From: Bacteroidota bacterium
Lineage (GTDB): Bacteria; Bacteroidota; Bacteroidia; Bacteroidales; Prolixibacteraceae
Reading direction: 5' to 3'
Assembly: GCA_030698405.1 (NCBI GenBank)
Contig: JAUYMU010000075.1
Span: forward strand, 1 to 45,662
DNA: 45,662 nt
In this document: positions 33,867 through 42,049 of the stretch, in pieces
Position numbering within the stretch: position 1 is the stretch's first letter
How the letters are laid out: each line of letters begins with the position of its first letter
Position numbers and translations under genes: made by a program
Notes under the pieces: model-generated
Told to the model about the DNA's origin: nothing
What the model saw: only the letters and a program-made list of their open reading frames with translations
The model's database searches: none

Positions 33867-36800
33867 TTATAACGAAACATTTACACCAAATGAAATGGTA
33901 GTTGGGACAGGTATTCTGTTCACATCAGTTCTTTCCGGATCGGGACCCTGAAATTCCTTGGTTTTAAACCAGAACAGATTGTCAGCCATTACATACAATC
34001 TTAATTTTTCAATTCCGGTTTTCTGTATCGAAGCTGAATTGAAAGTGTATCCCAGCTGAATGTTCCGAAGTTTAAAATACGACGTGTTTACATTAAAGTA
34101 GTCTGAAGATCTTGTTTCATTGTTTCCATCCGACAAGGTCAAAGCCGGAATTGAAGTATTGGTGTTTTGCGGAGTCCATGCATCAAATACGCCTGGGCCA
34201 ACATTGTCTCTGCCTCTGATAAAATTATTATAGAAAGTATAAGGGTCGAAACCTGTTTTTCCTGAAACACCTGAACCAAATATGGCAAAGTCGAAGTTTC
34301 TATAATTCACACTAATATTCAAACTGTATTCCATATTTGGAAGCAAAGTACCGATGAATTTCTGATCGAGTGCGTCGATGGCACCGTCGTTGTTCAGGTC
34401 TTTGTAACGGATTCTTCCCGGAGCAGCGCCCACTTGTGTTGCATGAGAGGTAACTTCTCCCTGGTTCTGGAAAATACCGTCAGAAACGTATCCAAAAACC
34501 GATAATTCTGAATGTCCGATAATGGTTTGCTCTGCGTTTCCGGGATATCCGGTTCTTACCTCTTCAGGCAATTTGGTGATTTTATCTTTAAAGTGACTTG
34601 CATTTGCAGAAACCTCGTAATTAAAATCTTTGCTTACCTCTTTGCGGTAACTTAAAGCGAATTCCCAACCTTTATTTGATTTGGTTGCCCCGTTCAGGAA
34701 TTGAAGCTGACCTTCGCCCAGTGCTGAAATAACAGGAGGTTGGATCAAAATATCGCTTGTTTTACGGCTAAACCAGTCGAAAGAACCAACCAGTTTACTG
34801 TCAAAAAATCCAAAGTCGATACCAAGGTTTATCTCATCTGTAGTTTCCCATTTCAAAGCTGAATTGGCTGCCTGAACGGAAACAAATCCTGAAGGAAGGT
34901 TTCCGGAATCGGCGCCACCCAAAGAATACGCAGAACCAACATTCCAAAACTGGTCGAAGAAATCGTTGTGGAAAATAGCAGCAACCTGGTTTGCCGTTGC
35001 ACCATAACGCGGTTCATACAATCCAAGGCTTGCAAAATCGCCTACATCCTGGTTACCAACCCGTCCGACACCAATACGAAGTTTCAGATTCGACAGATTT
35101 TTAACATCCTTCATAAAGTCCTCTTCAAGAATTCTCCATCCAAATGTTGCAGCAGGGAAAATACCATAACGGTTATCTTTACCAAACCTGGATGAACCAT
35201 CACGACGCACAGTAACGTATGCAAGGTATTTGTCGCCGTAGTTGTATTCGATTTTACCAAATTGAGAGAAAAGACGACTTCCGGTTGCTGTTCCAAAACT
35301 GTTCCCATTGCTGGTGCCGGCGCTCAGCACAAAGAATTCTTCTGTTTGAGTTGAAAAACCTTCCTTATATCCGGTGAAATCGCCGAAATTGTCACTCACA
35401 GCTTCCAAACCCAATAAAAATCCAAAACTGTTTTTACCTGCTTTGTAATTGTATCTGGCAGTATTCGACCAGGTGTAACTCTTAAAGTCGCTGTTGTAAA
35501 TGGTCATATTATTTACTGAGCGGGCAATGAATCCTTCCACAAAACTTGGTTCAATGTTCTTTCTGTTCAGCATCGAATAATCGAGACCCAAATTTGTTCT
35601 GAAAACCAGATTTTTCACCAATTCCACTTCCGCGAATACATTTCCAAATAAATAAGTCCGGTTGGTATTGTCCCAACGGTTGATGTACTGCATGTGAACC
35701 GGATTGTTACGATCTGAATATCCTGAACCGATTGGTCCTGCAAATTCTCCAGTCGTTGTGTACATGGGAATTGTTGGAGCCAGCGTAACAGCAAGTCCCG
35801 GAGTTGGAGCGCTTCCCAAATCGGGTGTTTCTAAAGTTTCATTCGACGAAACAATTTGTGCATTCATTCCAAACTTCAGTTTTTTATCGAAAGTGCTGGA
35901 TTGAGCGTTTAGCCGGGCGCTGATTCGGTCGTAGTTGGTATATTTTAACATCCCTGTATTTTTCAGGTAGCCAATATTCATCAATACCGATGATTTATCG
36001 TTTCCTCCTGAAACGGTTAAATCATTGTTGATCACATAACCGGTCTCATAGCTTTCCTTTTGCCAGTCGGTGTCGCCAACAGGTACTGTTTGATTGCCAC
36101 CCACATAAGGTTTGGCTGTAACACTATTTAGGACAGGGTTGTTATAATCCTTATTCCAGTCAAAATTATAGATTTCTCCATATCCGCTGGCCGGATCAAC
36201 ACCGTCGTTTACGGAGGCTTGCCACAGCGCTTTGCCGCGATCAACAGCATTCAGCATTTTATACCGCTGCGATTTTTCTGATTGAACTGAAAGGTTAGAG
36301 TTGAACTGAATATTCACTTTTCCGGCTTTGTTTGCGCCATTGTTGGTGGTCACAATCACAACACCGTTCGATGCCCGTGATCCGTAAATGGATGAAGCGG
36401 AAGCATCTTTCAGTATCTGTACCGATTCAATCGAACCCGGATTCAGACTTTGAAAAACTTCAGGACGTTTTGTAGGAACTCCATCAATGATGTACAACGG
36501 ATTGTTGTCGCCCAATGTGTTCACACCACGGATCAAAATCCGGCTGTTGGCTGCATTGGGGCTTCCAGTTTTTTCGATGTAAAGACCGGGTACCCGACCT
36601 TGAAGCGCCTGCATTGGATTTCCGGAGCTTAAAGTAACGTTTTCAATGGATTTCATTTCCACAACTTCAATCGCACCTGTCAGGTCGGCTTTTCTTTGAG
36701 TGCCGTAACCAACCGCAACAACTTCATCCAAACCAATGGATTCTTCTTCTAAAACCACATTGATGGAGGTGCGTCCGCCAACTGAAATTTCCTGCGGTTT

Positions 36801-37055
36801 CATTCCAACAAAGCTGAAATTCAAGGTCGCATTTGTAGTTGTTTTAATGGAATAATTACCATCAAAATCAGTAATAGCGCCATTCACAGTACCCTTTTCA
36901 ACAATGGTTACACCCGGTAATCCAGCCCCGGTTTGATCAGTAACTTTTCCGGTTACCGATGTTTCCTGGGCAATTGCCTCCATCGAAAATAAAAATGCCA
37001 ATATGAGGAATAATCCTCTGGCCATTTGTTTCAAAATAATGCATCTTTTCTTCAT
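33867..37055 (-). CDS. SusC/RagA-family TonB-dependent transporter (PUL 2)
   Basis: 1062 aa. Signal ends at SMEAIAQ, followed by a carboxypeptidase-regulatory-like domain (VTGKVTDQTGAGLPGVTIVEKGT), the segment DEVVAVGYGTQRKADLTGAI, the plug (LYIIDGVPTKRPEVFQSL, VQILKDASASSIYGSRASNGVVIV) and a barrel ending PTTISFGVNVSL. It imports fructo-oligosaccharides across the outer membrane. It begins 7 bp after the fructokinase stop, so catabolic, inner-membrane and outer-membrane functions are on one transcript. Confidence 0.96.
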   Translation of the reverse strand: MKKRCIILKQMARGLFLILAFLFSMEAIAQETSVTGKVTDQTGAGLPGVTIVEKGTVNGAITDFDGNYSIKTTTNATLNFSFVGMKPQEISVGGRTSINVVLEEESIGLDEVVAVGYGTQRKADLTGAIEVVEMKSIENVTLSSGNPMQALQGRVPGLYIEKTGSPNAANSRILIRGVNTLGDNNPLYIIDGVPTKRPEVFQSLNPGSIESVQILKDASASSIYGSRASNGVVIVTTNNGANKAGKVNIQFNSNLSVQSEKSQRYKMLNAVDRGKALWQASVNDGVDPASGYGEIYNFDWNKDYNNPVLNSVTAKPYVGGNQTVPVGDTDWQKESYETGYVINNDLTVSGGNDKSSVLMNIGYLKNTGMLKYTNYDRISARLNAQSSTFDKKLKFGMNAQIVSSNETLETPDLGSAPTPGLAVTLAPTIPMYTTTGEFAGPIGSGYSDRNNPVHMQYINRWDNTNRTYLFGNVFAEVELVKNLVFRTNLGLDYSMLNRKNIEPSFVEGFIARSVNNMTIYNSDFKSYTWSNTARYNYKAGKNSFGFLLGLEAVSDNFGDFTGYKEGFSTQTEEFFVLSAGTSNGNSFGTATGSRLFSQFGKIEYNYGDKYLAYVTVRRDGSSRFGKDNRYGIFPAATFGWRILEEDFMKDVKNLSNLKLRIGVGRVGNQDVGDFASLGLYEPRYGATANQVAAIFHNDFFDQFWNVGSAYSLGGADSGNLPSGFVSVQAANSALKWETTDEINLGIDFGFFDSKLVGSFDWFSRKTSDILIQPPVISALGEGQLQFLNGATKSNKGWEFALSYRKEVSKDFNYEVSANASHFKDKITKLPEEVRTGYPGNAEQTIIGHSELSVFGYVSDGIFQNQGEVTSHATQVGAAPGRIRYKDLNNDGAIDALDQKFIGTLLPNMEYSLNISVNYRNFDFAIFGSGVSGKTGFDPYTFYNNFIRGRDNVGPGVFDAWTPQNTNTSIPALTLSDGNNETRSSDYFNVNTSYFKLRNIQLGYTFNSASIQKTGIEKLRLYVMADNLFWFKTKEFQGPDPERTDVNRIPVPTTISFGVNVSL

Positions 37056-37062
37056 AGTTTGT

Positions 37063-37959
37063 TTACTTTGAGATTAATAACTGTTCAATTTCAATCCTAT
37101 CATATTCCGGAGTTGCTCCGGCTTTACTTGCCACAAATGCCCCGGCGGCACAGGCAAATTCAAGCGCTTTGTCATTTGTTTTTCCTTCGGACAAGGCAGC
37201 AATGAACCCAGCCAGAAACGCATCGCCTGCACCAACGGTATCCACCGCATCCACTTTAAATCCCGGATGATCGTAAAACACTCCATCGGAATAGAGCAAT
37301 GCCCCTTTGTCGCCTTTGGTTACAATTACCATTTTCGAATTGTACTCTTCGGCAAACCATTTCACCAGACTTTTTTCATCGTGTTTGTGCTTGTTGTACC
37401 ATTGCCCGAAAACGCCCAGTTCCTCGTCGTTCAGCTTTACGATGTCCGATTTCAGGATAAGCTGCTCTACAATTTCTCTTGTGTCGTATGGTTGCCGCAG
37501 GTTTACATCAATGAGTTTCACAACGTCATTTTCGAGCAGTTGAAGAATTGTATTCCTTGTTTCAGGATTACGGGAAGCAAGTGTTCCGTAGATGATCAGG
37601 CCAGATGTTTTTGCCTGACTGATCAGAGAATCTGTCAATACCAGTTTGTCCCAGGCAACAGGTTCGCAGATTTCGTAGGTTGCATTGTTGTTTTCATCCA
37701 AATGAACCAATACTTCGCTGGTAGGTAGCGTTTCATCAATCTGAATCAGGTCGGTTTGCAAACCAGAATCTTCGAGAAATGCAATTAATTTTTTGCCTTG
37801 ATCATCATTTCCAACTTTACTGGAAATGGATACTTTCTGTCCGATACGGTTCAGGTGCAGGGCCACGTTCATTGGGGCGCCTCCCGGTTTTGCCCCTGAA
37901 GGGAGATTGTCCCAAAGGATTTCCCCGATACACAGAATTTGATTATTCTTTATTTTCAT
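37063..37959 (-). CDS. PfkB-family carbohydrate kinase, probable fructokinase
   Basis: 298 aa, typical ribokinase/PfkB length, cytoplasmic. Motif 1 is seen as AKPGGAPMNVALHLNRIGQ and motif 2 as VDTVGAGDAFLAGFIAAL with the catalytic Asp of GAGDAF. The start GEILWDNLPSG matches bacterial fructokinases. It would phosphorylate incoming fructose. The gene lies 8 bp after the sugar porter and 7 bp before SusC. Bacteroides levan loci also carry a fructokinase. Other sugar specificities are possible by family, but the GH32 context is strong. Confidence 0.9.
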   Translation of the reverse strand: MKIKNNQILCIGEILWDNLPSGAKPGGAPMNVALHLNRIGQKVSISSKVGNDDQGKKLIAFLEDSGLQTDLIQIDETLPTSEVLVHLDENNNATYEICEPVAWDKLVLTDSLISQAKTSGLIIYGTLASRNPETRNTILQLLENDVVKLIDVNLRQPYDTREIVEQLILKSDIVKLNDEELGVFGQWYNKHKHDEKSLVKWFAEEYNSKMVIVTKGDKGALLYSDGVFYDHPGFKVDAVDTVGAGDAFLAGFIAALSEGKTNDKALEFACAAGAFVASKAGATPEYDRIEIEQLLISK

Positions 37960-37967
37960 TGTTTAAG

Positions 37968-39326
37968 TTATTTTGTTTTATTCCGTTGTTTATCCATTTC
38001 ATCCTGAATTTCTTCCAGTGATTTACCTTTGGTTTCAGGCAGAATTTTCCAGGCAAAGAAGAAGTGCAGCACCATCATTACGGCAAAGAAGGCGAACGAT
38101 GGGCCTCCGCCGATTGACGGCATGTTGGCAAAAACCGGGAACGACCAGCTGATGGCCGCTGCCATGATCCAATGGGTAAAACTGCCCAGTGCCTGACCTT
38201 TGGCGCGTAATTTATTTGGAAATATTTCGGAGATAACCACCCAGAGTACAGCTCCCTGCGAGAAAGCGAAAAAGGCGATGAATCCCATCAGGTAAATCAT
38301 TACACCATAGCCCCCAAACTCGGTGAAATTATTGGTGAAGAATGCTTTCGACAACATACCCAGAAAAAATACCATTCCTACAGATCCTGCCATCAGGAGG
38401 TTTCTGCGTCCGTAACGGTCGATTAAAAACAGGGCAACGATGGTAAAAAGCAGATTGGTTAGTCCGATTGAAATTGACTGAAGCAGGGAAGCATTTTGTC
38501 CCATGCCGGTCATTTCGAAAATACGTGGCGCATAATAGATTATGGCGTTGATACCGGCAAGCTGATTGAAGGCCGCGATCAGAATGGCAATCATTACCGG
38601 GAAGCGGTTCTCTTTGCTAAACAGATTGTAATGGCCGGTTTTTTCCTGACTTTGGATAGAGTCAGTAATGAGTTTCACTTCACCTTCAGGATTTGCTGCG
38701 CCAATACGGGTAAAGATTTTGATGGCTTCCTCCTTGCGGTTGTTCATGGCCATCCAGCGCGGACTTTCCGGCATTCCGAAAAGCAGCACAAAGAATGAAA
38801 AGGCGGGAATGGCTTCAACACCAATCATCCAACGCCACGAAGCGGTTTCGATGGCGCCTGAAATAAGGTAATTAATTACGTAGGCCAAGAATATAGCAGT
38901 CACCACATTAAACTGGTTCATTACTACCAGACGGCCACGTTGGGCAGCAGGCGAAATTTCAGCAATAAACATGGGTGTAACGACTGAAATGCAGCCCAGC
39001 AGGATTCCGGTCAGAAACCTGAAAAAGAGGAATACGCCCCAAACCGGCGAAAGTGCACTTCCAAGCGTTGAAAGGGCAAACAGTCCGGAGAGAAAAATGA
39101 GCGATTTGCGGCGGCCAAACTGGTCAACCGGTTTACCTATTATAATGGTACCGATAATGGTGCCGATTAATGCAATCGCAACGGTAAAACCAAGGGAGAA
39201 CTTGCTGAGTTGGAAAACTGCCTCTAATTGGGAAGTAGTTCCGGAGATCATTGCAATATCGTAGCCGAACAGGAAACCGCCCAGCGCGATAATCATTGCT
39301 ACAGTACTTACTTTTTGTGTTTTCAT
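37968..39326 (-). CDS. MFS sugar porter, probable fructose importer
   Basis: 452 aa with 12 membrane segments and full sugar-porter signatures: GGFLFGYDIAMISGTT, GRRKSLIFLSG, RFLTGILLGCISVVTPMFIAEISPAAQRG (shown in parts: GILLGCISV, AEISPAAQRGR), PESPRWMAMNNR, QLAGINAIIYYAPRIFE, DRYGRRNLL and PETKGKSLEEI. It carries a hexose across the inner membrane with protons. It is the first gene of the PUL 2 operon, with the fructokinase 8 bp downstream, matching uptake and phosphorylation of fructose. The upstream region carries the operon's control sites. Confidence 0.93.
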   Translation of the reverse strand: MKTQKVSTVAMIIALGGFLFGYDIAMISGTTSQLEAVFQLSKFSLGFTVAIALIGTIIGTIIIGKPVDQFGRRKSLIFLSGLFALSTLGSALSPVWGVFLFFRFLTGILLGCISVVTPMFIAEISPAAQRGRLVVMNQFNVVTAIFLAYVINYLISGAIETASWRWMIGVEAIPAFSFFVLLFGMPESPRWMAMNNRKEEAIKIFTRIGAANPEGEVKLITDSIQSQEKTGHYNLFSKENRFPVMIAILIAAFNQLAGINAIIYYAPRIFEMTGMGQNASLLQSISIGLTNLLFTIVALFLIDRYGRRNLLMAGSVGMVFFLGMLSKAFFTNNFTEFGGYGVMIYLMGFIAFFAFSQGAVLWVVISEIFPNKLRAKGQALGSFTHWIMAAAISWSFPVFANMPSIGGGPSFAFFAVMMVLHFFFAWKILPETKGKSLEEIQDEMDKQRNKTK

Positions 39327-39333
39327 AAGTGTC

Positions 39334-39363
39334 GGGAATAGATTTTTTGTATTCCCAAAACTA
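39334..39363 (-). promoter_or_regulatory. -7 box TAGTTTTG and leader palindrome of the PUL 2 operon
   Basis: Minus-strand TAGTTTTG at 39363-39356 fits TAnnTTTG and is 29 bp before the ATG at 39326. Just downstream, gggaata/tattccc arms (39334-39340 and 39350-39356) form an inverted repeat over the likely start of transcription. No TTTG -33 element is present at 19 bp; activator sites begin there instead. Confidence 0.5.
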
Positions 39364-39392
39364 CTACCGACCTCAAAAAGCGTGTATCCGAA

Positions 39393-39483
39393 ATGATACG
39401 AAGATGATCACCTATGATACATTCGGACAACCCAATTGCAAACGTTTGCAGAAATGTTACATGAATGGCAGCTATGTTACATG
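39393..39483 (-). promoter_or_regulatory. Activator-type control region of the fructan operon: four direct repeats around a palindrome
   Basis: On the minus strand four related units read CATGTAACAT (39483-39474), CATGTAACAT (39463-39454), AATGTATCAT (39423-39414) and TTCGTATCAT (39402-39393), with periods of 20 bp in the first pair and 21 bp in the second. Between the pairs is the perfect 14-bp palindrome TGCAAACGTTTGCA (39437-39450), a LacI-family-type operator. The proximal unit ends about 30 bp before the -7 box, where an AraC-type activator would touch the polymerase. The HTCS at 25469 is the likely activator; this is inferred. Confidence 0.6.
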
Positions 39484-39555
39484 GTGCAGGTTCAGGTATT
39501 TAAAAAAATCGGATCAATATCGTTTAGTGTGGGGAAAATAAAGGAAGTATTTTTA

Positions 39556-39620
39556 GGTGCAGCGCACCGTTGATATTTGTAGTATTTATGATCCAATTCA
39601 CGCAAGAGGTGCAGCGCACC
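39556..39620. repeat. Two copies of the hairpin GGTGCAGCGCACC
   Basis: The 13-mer ggtgcagcgcacc (stem ggtgc/gcacc, loop agc) occurs at 39556-39568 and 39608-39620, 52 bp apart, in the spacer left of the decayed antitoxin. The two copies have the same flanks (a before, cg/cc after). This looks like a small dispersed repeat unit. Confidence 0.6.
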
Positions 39621-39635
39621 GAAATATAAGTGCTT

Positions 39636-39765
39636 ATTTATTAGTAATTTTTTTCTTAGTCTTTCAATAACTTCTTCATGTGGTATTCCTTTGCCATCAT
39701 TCAATTCCTCAATGGCGTCAATAATTCCTTGTTTTTCGGAACTTGTAACTCCTATCCATTTGATT
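39636..39765 (-). pseudogene. Remnant of a small antitoxin-like gene
   Basis: The minus-strand frame reads KQGIIDAIEELNDGKGIPHEEVIERLRKK, quoted as landmarks DAIEELNDGKG and IPHEEVIERLRKK. This resembles the conserved C-terminus of short Bacteroidetes type II antitoxins (helix, gap, GKGIPHEEVM). No start codon or N-terminal part is in frame, an in-frame stop lies just upstream near 39765, and downstream the frame runs into the repeat sequences. It is read as a decayed gene; family identity is by pattern memory only. Confidence 0.4.
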
Positions 39766-39810
39766 TATCGCCAAACAGAATTAGCCGTTTACCATTAAAT
39801 ATTTTACAAA

Positions 39811-39844
39811 AAAAAGGTGGCCTGTATTGATTTACAGCCACCTT
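39811..39844 (-). terminator. Intrinsic terminator of the mntA-hepT pair
   Basis: A stem of aaggtgg...ccacctt extended by ctgta/tacag with one bulged base (39814-39844), with an eight-A run at its left that is the U-tract on the minus strand. It begins 26 bp downstream of the hepT stop. Confidence 0.8.
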
Positions 39845-39869
39845 AATATCTTATTTATTTCTGAATAAT

Positions 39870-40202
39870 CTAATTTAGCTTTTCTAGAACTTCTGTTTTT
39901 AAAGGTTCAAGATATTTTTTTATTATTGCCCAAATCATTGACGAATCAACAGCATCATAGGTGTGAATTAGTCTATTGCGAAACCCAACTATCTTCCGGG
40001 CATTTTCAAGCGTAAAATCAGGGAATAGCTTGTCGAATTTATTTACAGCTTCTCCAATAATTCCCAATTGCCGCTCTACAGCACTCTGGGTTTTCAAATC
40101 TGAAACATATTCGCTGTAATTACTGACAGAAGACGTGAACTGGTCAATCAACTCAATCGCACGTATAATATCAGACAAGTACTTTTTCCCCTGCTCTGTC
40201 AT
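39870..40202 (-). CDS. hepT: HepT-like HEPN ribonuclease toxin (DUF86)
   Basis: 110 aa helical HEPN protein. The active-site motif Rx4HxY is seen as R75-NRLI-H80-T-Y82 (GFRNRLIHTYDAVD), preceded by SAVERQLGIIGEAVNKF, both hallmarks of HepT. HEPN toxins cleave RNA; in the Shewanella HepT/MntA pair the antitoxin inactivates the toxin by adding AMP units to the tyrosine of this motif, which is present here. It overlaps mntA by 32 bp, so the two are translationally coupled with the antitoxin first. Confidence 0.9.
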   Translation of the reverse strand: MTEQGKKYLSDIIRAIELIDQFTSSVSNYSEYVSDLKTQSAVERQLGIIGEAVNKFDKLFPDFTLENARKIVGFRNRLIHTYDAVDSSMIWAIIKKYLEPLKTEVLEKLN

Positions 40203-40506
40203 ATATTAGAATCTTGTTTGAATCAATACTCTTACGTAGGAAAGGATTGTGGATTGACGAATCGGTCAAAAGATCAACTTTGCGGCGAAAGAAACTCTCA
40301 AGCAAATCCCACAATGAGATCAATTTTTCACCTCGTTCTATCGGATCGTTGTCGTCAATCTCCACCAGTAAGTCAATGTCGCTTTTTTCATAGTCAAACC
40401 GATCGGTAACAGATGAACCAAAAGCATAAAGGTATTTAACCTGGTGGTTTTGGCACAAAGCTTCAAAATCTTTCTTTCGGGTCGATATTTCATCTTTTAC
40501 AAACAT
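40171..40506 (-). CDS. mntA: MntA-like nucleotidyltransferase antitoxin
   Basis: 111 aa minimal nucleotidyltransferase with the fold's motif intact: G30-S31 ... D43-I-D45 (YAFGSSVTDRFDYEKSDIDLLVEI). It would modify and neutralise HepT. The start is the ATG at 40506; it lies 40 bp downstream of the head-GIN gene's stop, and its 3' end overlaps hepT by 32 bp. Confidence 0.9.
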   Translation of the reverse strand: MFVKDEISTRKKDFEALCQNHQVKYLYAFGSSVTDRFDYEKSDIDLLVEIDDNDPIERGEKLISLWDLLESFFRRKVDLLTDSSIHNPFLRKSIDSNKILIYDRAGEKVLV

Positions 40507-40546
40507 GAATCAAATATACAATTCCTATTTGGTTATTTTGCTTCTG

Positions 40547-41257
40547 TTACTTTGCACTTCTTACCTTGCCCGAACCGGTTATTGCCTGATCGATCATAGG
40601 TTTTCCTTTGTAGGTAACATTTCCGGAGCCAGCCATACGAACGTAAAGGTTGTTATTGGCCTCAACCTCTACATTTCCGGAGCCTGAAACTTTAACAGTC
40701 ACATCATCGGCAGGGTATTTCATACCTTTGAAATTTCCGCTGCCGGATATGTTCACGCTCAAATCCTGTGCAGCGGTTTCGCCTGCCAGAACAATATTTC
40801 CTGAGCCTGAAATGGTAGTTTTTACCCGTTCGGCGGTAAGCTCCGAAAGTTTGATATTTCCGTTTCCGCTAACCGCCAAATCGATGATTTTGGATTTGAT
40901 TTCGTCTTCGGCAATAATATCGCCCGAGCCAGTCACACCCAATCCGTTAATTTCAGGAGTGGTAATGTAAATGGTGATTTCGCCGGGATTGAAAGTTGTC
41001 CAGAAAATGTTTTTGTTGGGAAACCTGATAATCAGTTTGCCATTTTTTACTTCTGTAATTAGTTCTTCGAGTGCCGATGGTTTGGCCACAATTTCGAGGC
41101 TTTGTTTTGCACCCTGCACAAGGTGAACTGTTGCTCCAACCCGTAGTGAAATTTCGGTAAAAGGATCGACTTTGCGGGTTTCTTCGTCTGCCTGAACCTG
41201 AATGGCTGTCAGGATAAAAGCGAATAAAATGAATGCTGTTGCTAATGTTGTTTTCAT
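40547..41257 (-). CDS. Head-GIN domain (DUF2807) exported protein
   Basis: 236 aa with a Sec signal (MKTTLATAFILFAFILTAIQVQA). The body is a right-handed beta-structure with repeated GSG(D/N)I/V turns: VTGSGDIIA, VSGNGNIKL, ISGSGNIVL, ISGSGNFKG, VSGSGNVEV, MAGSGNVTY, ITGSGKVRS. This is the putative auto-transporter adhesin head-GIN (DUF2807) family, very common in Bacteroidetes; its function is unknown. No lipobox is present, so periplasmic or surface. Not obviously linked to its neighbours. Confidence 0.88.
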   Translation of the reverse strand: MKTTLATAFILFAFILTAIQVQADEETRKVDPFTEISLRVGATVHLVQGAKQSLEIVAKPSALEELITEVKNGKLIIRFPNKNIFWTTFNPGEITIYITTPEINGLGVTGSGDIIAEDEIKSKIIDLAVSGNGNIKLSELTAERVKTTISGSGNIVLAGETAAQDLSVNISGSGNFKGMKYPADDVTVKVSGSGNVEVEANNNLYVRMAGSGNVTYKGKPMIDQAITGSGKVRSAK

Positions 41258-41416
41258 GATTCTTATTTAATTGATTGTTTGTTCTGAACTTCTAAACGTG
41301 TTTAAAGACGGCAAATTATACTGGAAGTTGCAAAATGCAGAAAAAAAAGTGATCAGTCGCAGTTACCTGTCGCAGAATTTACGACTCTGAACACTGAGAC
41401 TGAATACTGAGACTTT

Positions 41417-41956
41417 CTACTCCTCGTCCAGATCAAACAAGCCTTCCGGAATGCGCAGTTCTATCTCGCGTTTATCTTCGTCTATACTTACAATCAGTTC
41501 TTCGTTGAGCGGAACAAGCGCTTCTTTGCCCTGATAGTCAACCAAAAGCAACATATTTCCGGCGTAATCGTGAACTTCCTTTATTTCACCAATCAGCCCG
41601 AGCGTTTCGTCGAGCAATTGATATCCGACCAATGCATGAGGGCTCATTTCATCGTCAGACTCGATCACATCCTCTTTGTTTACAAAAACTGACAATCCGC
41701 AAAGCGCTTTTGCTTTTGCATCGGTATCCACCCAATCGAGGCGTGTAATAACCGATTCCGATGATTTAAAGCGAAACCCTTCTTCAGCAATAAAGAATGG
41801 AACAAGCAAATTGTCGATTTCAAGGAAAAGTGGCGGATATTCTTCGAGTGTTTCGTAGTATTCTTCCTGAAAGCGGATGACGAGTTCACCATTGATGCCA
41901 TGCGGTTTCTGCACATAGCCCACTTTTGTACAATTGTTTTTCGGTATTGTTTCCAT
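41417..41956 (-). CDS. rimM: Ribosome maturation factor RimM
   Basis: 179 aa, normal length. The N-terminal RimM domain (KVGYVQKPHGINGELVIRF) and the PRC-barrel domain (LVGYQLLDETLGLIGEIKEVHDYAGNMLLLVDYQGKEALVPL, landmarks GEIKEVHDY and EALVPLNEE) are both clear. It helps mature the head of the 30S subunit and binds S19. It follows rpsP, the conserved order; trmD is not next to it here. A hairpin with a U-tract lies between rpsP and rimM. Confidence 0.96.
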   Translation of the reverse strand: METIPKNNCTKVGYVQKPHGINGELVIRFQEEYYETLEEYPPLFLEIDNLLVPFFIAEEGFRFKSSESVITRLDWVDTDAKAKALCGLSVFVNKEDVIESDDEMSPHALVGYQLLDETLGLIGEIKEVHDYAGNMLLLVDYQGKEALVPLNEELIVSIDEDKREIELRIPEGLFDLDEE

Positions 41957-41972
41957 AGTTGTAAAAATAGAA

Positions 41973-42000
41973 AAAAGCGACAGATCTCTCTATCGCTTTT
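41973..42000 (-). terminator. Terminator-like hairpin between rpsP and rimM
   Basis: Arms aaaagcga (41973-41980) and tcgctttt (41993-42000) with a 12-nt loop containing agatct. On the minus strand it is followed by a T-run (tttttt), 50 bp after the rpsP stop and 17 bp before the rimM start. It should reduce read-through, giving more S16 than RimM. Confidence 0.6.
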
Positions 42001-42049
42001 ATTAGTTGTCTGTTTTATTCCGAAGTTTAAAACAGGATTCGGTCAAAAA

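Noticed and set aside
41340-41410. Terminator after rimM
   Set aside because: There are short gtcgcag repeats and a T-run on the minus strand, but no stable hairpin adjacent to the T-run.
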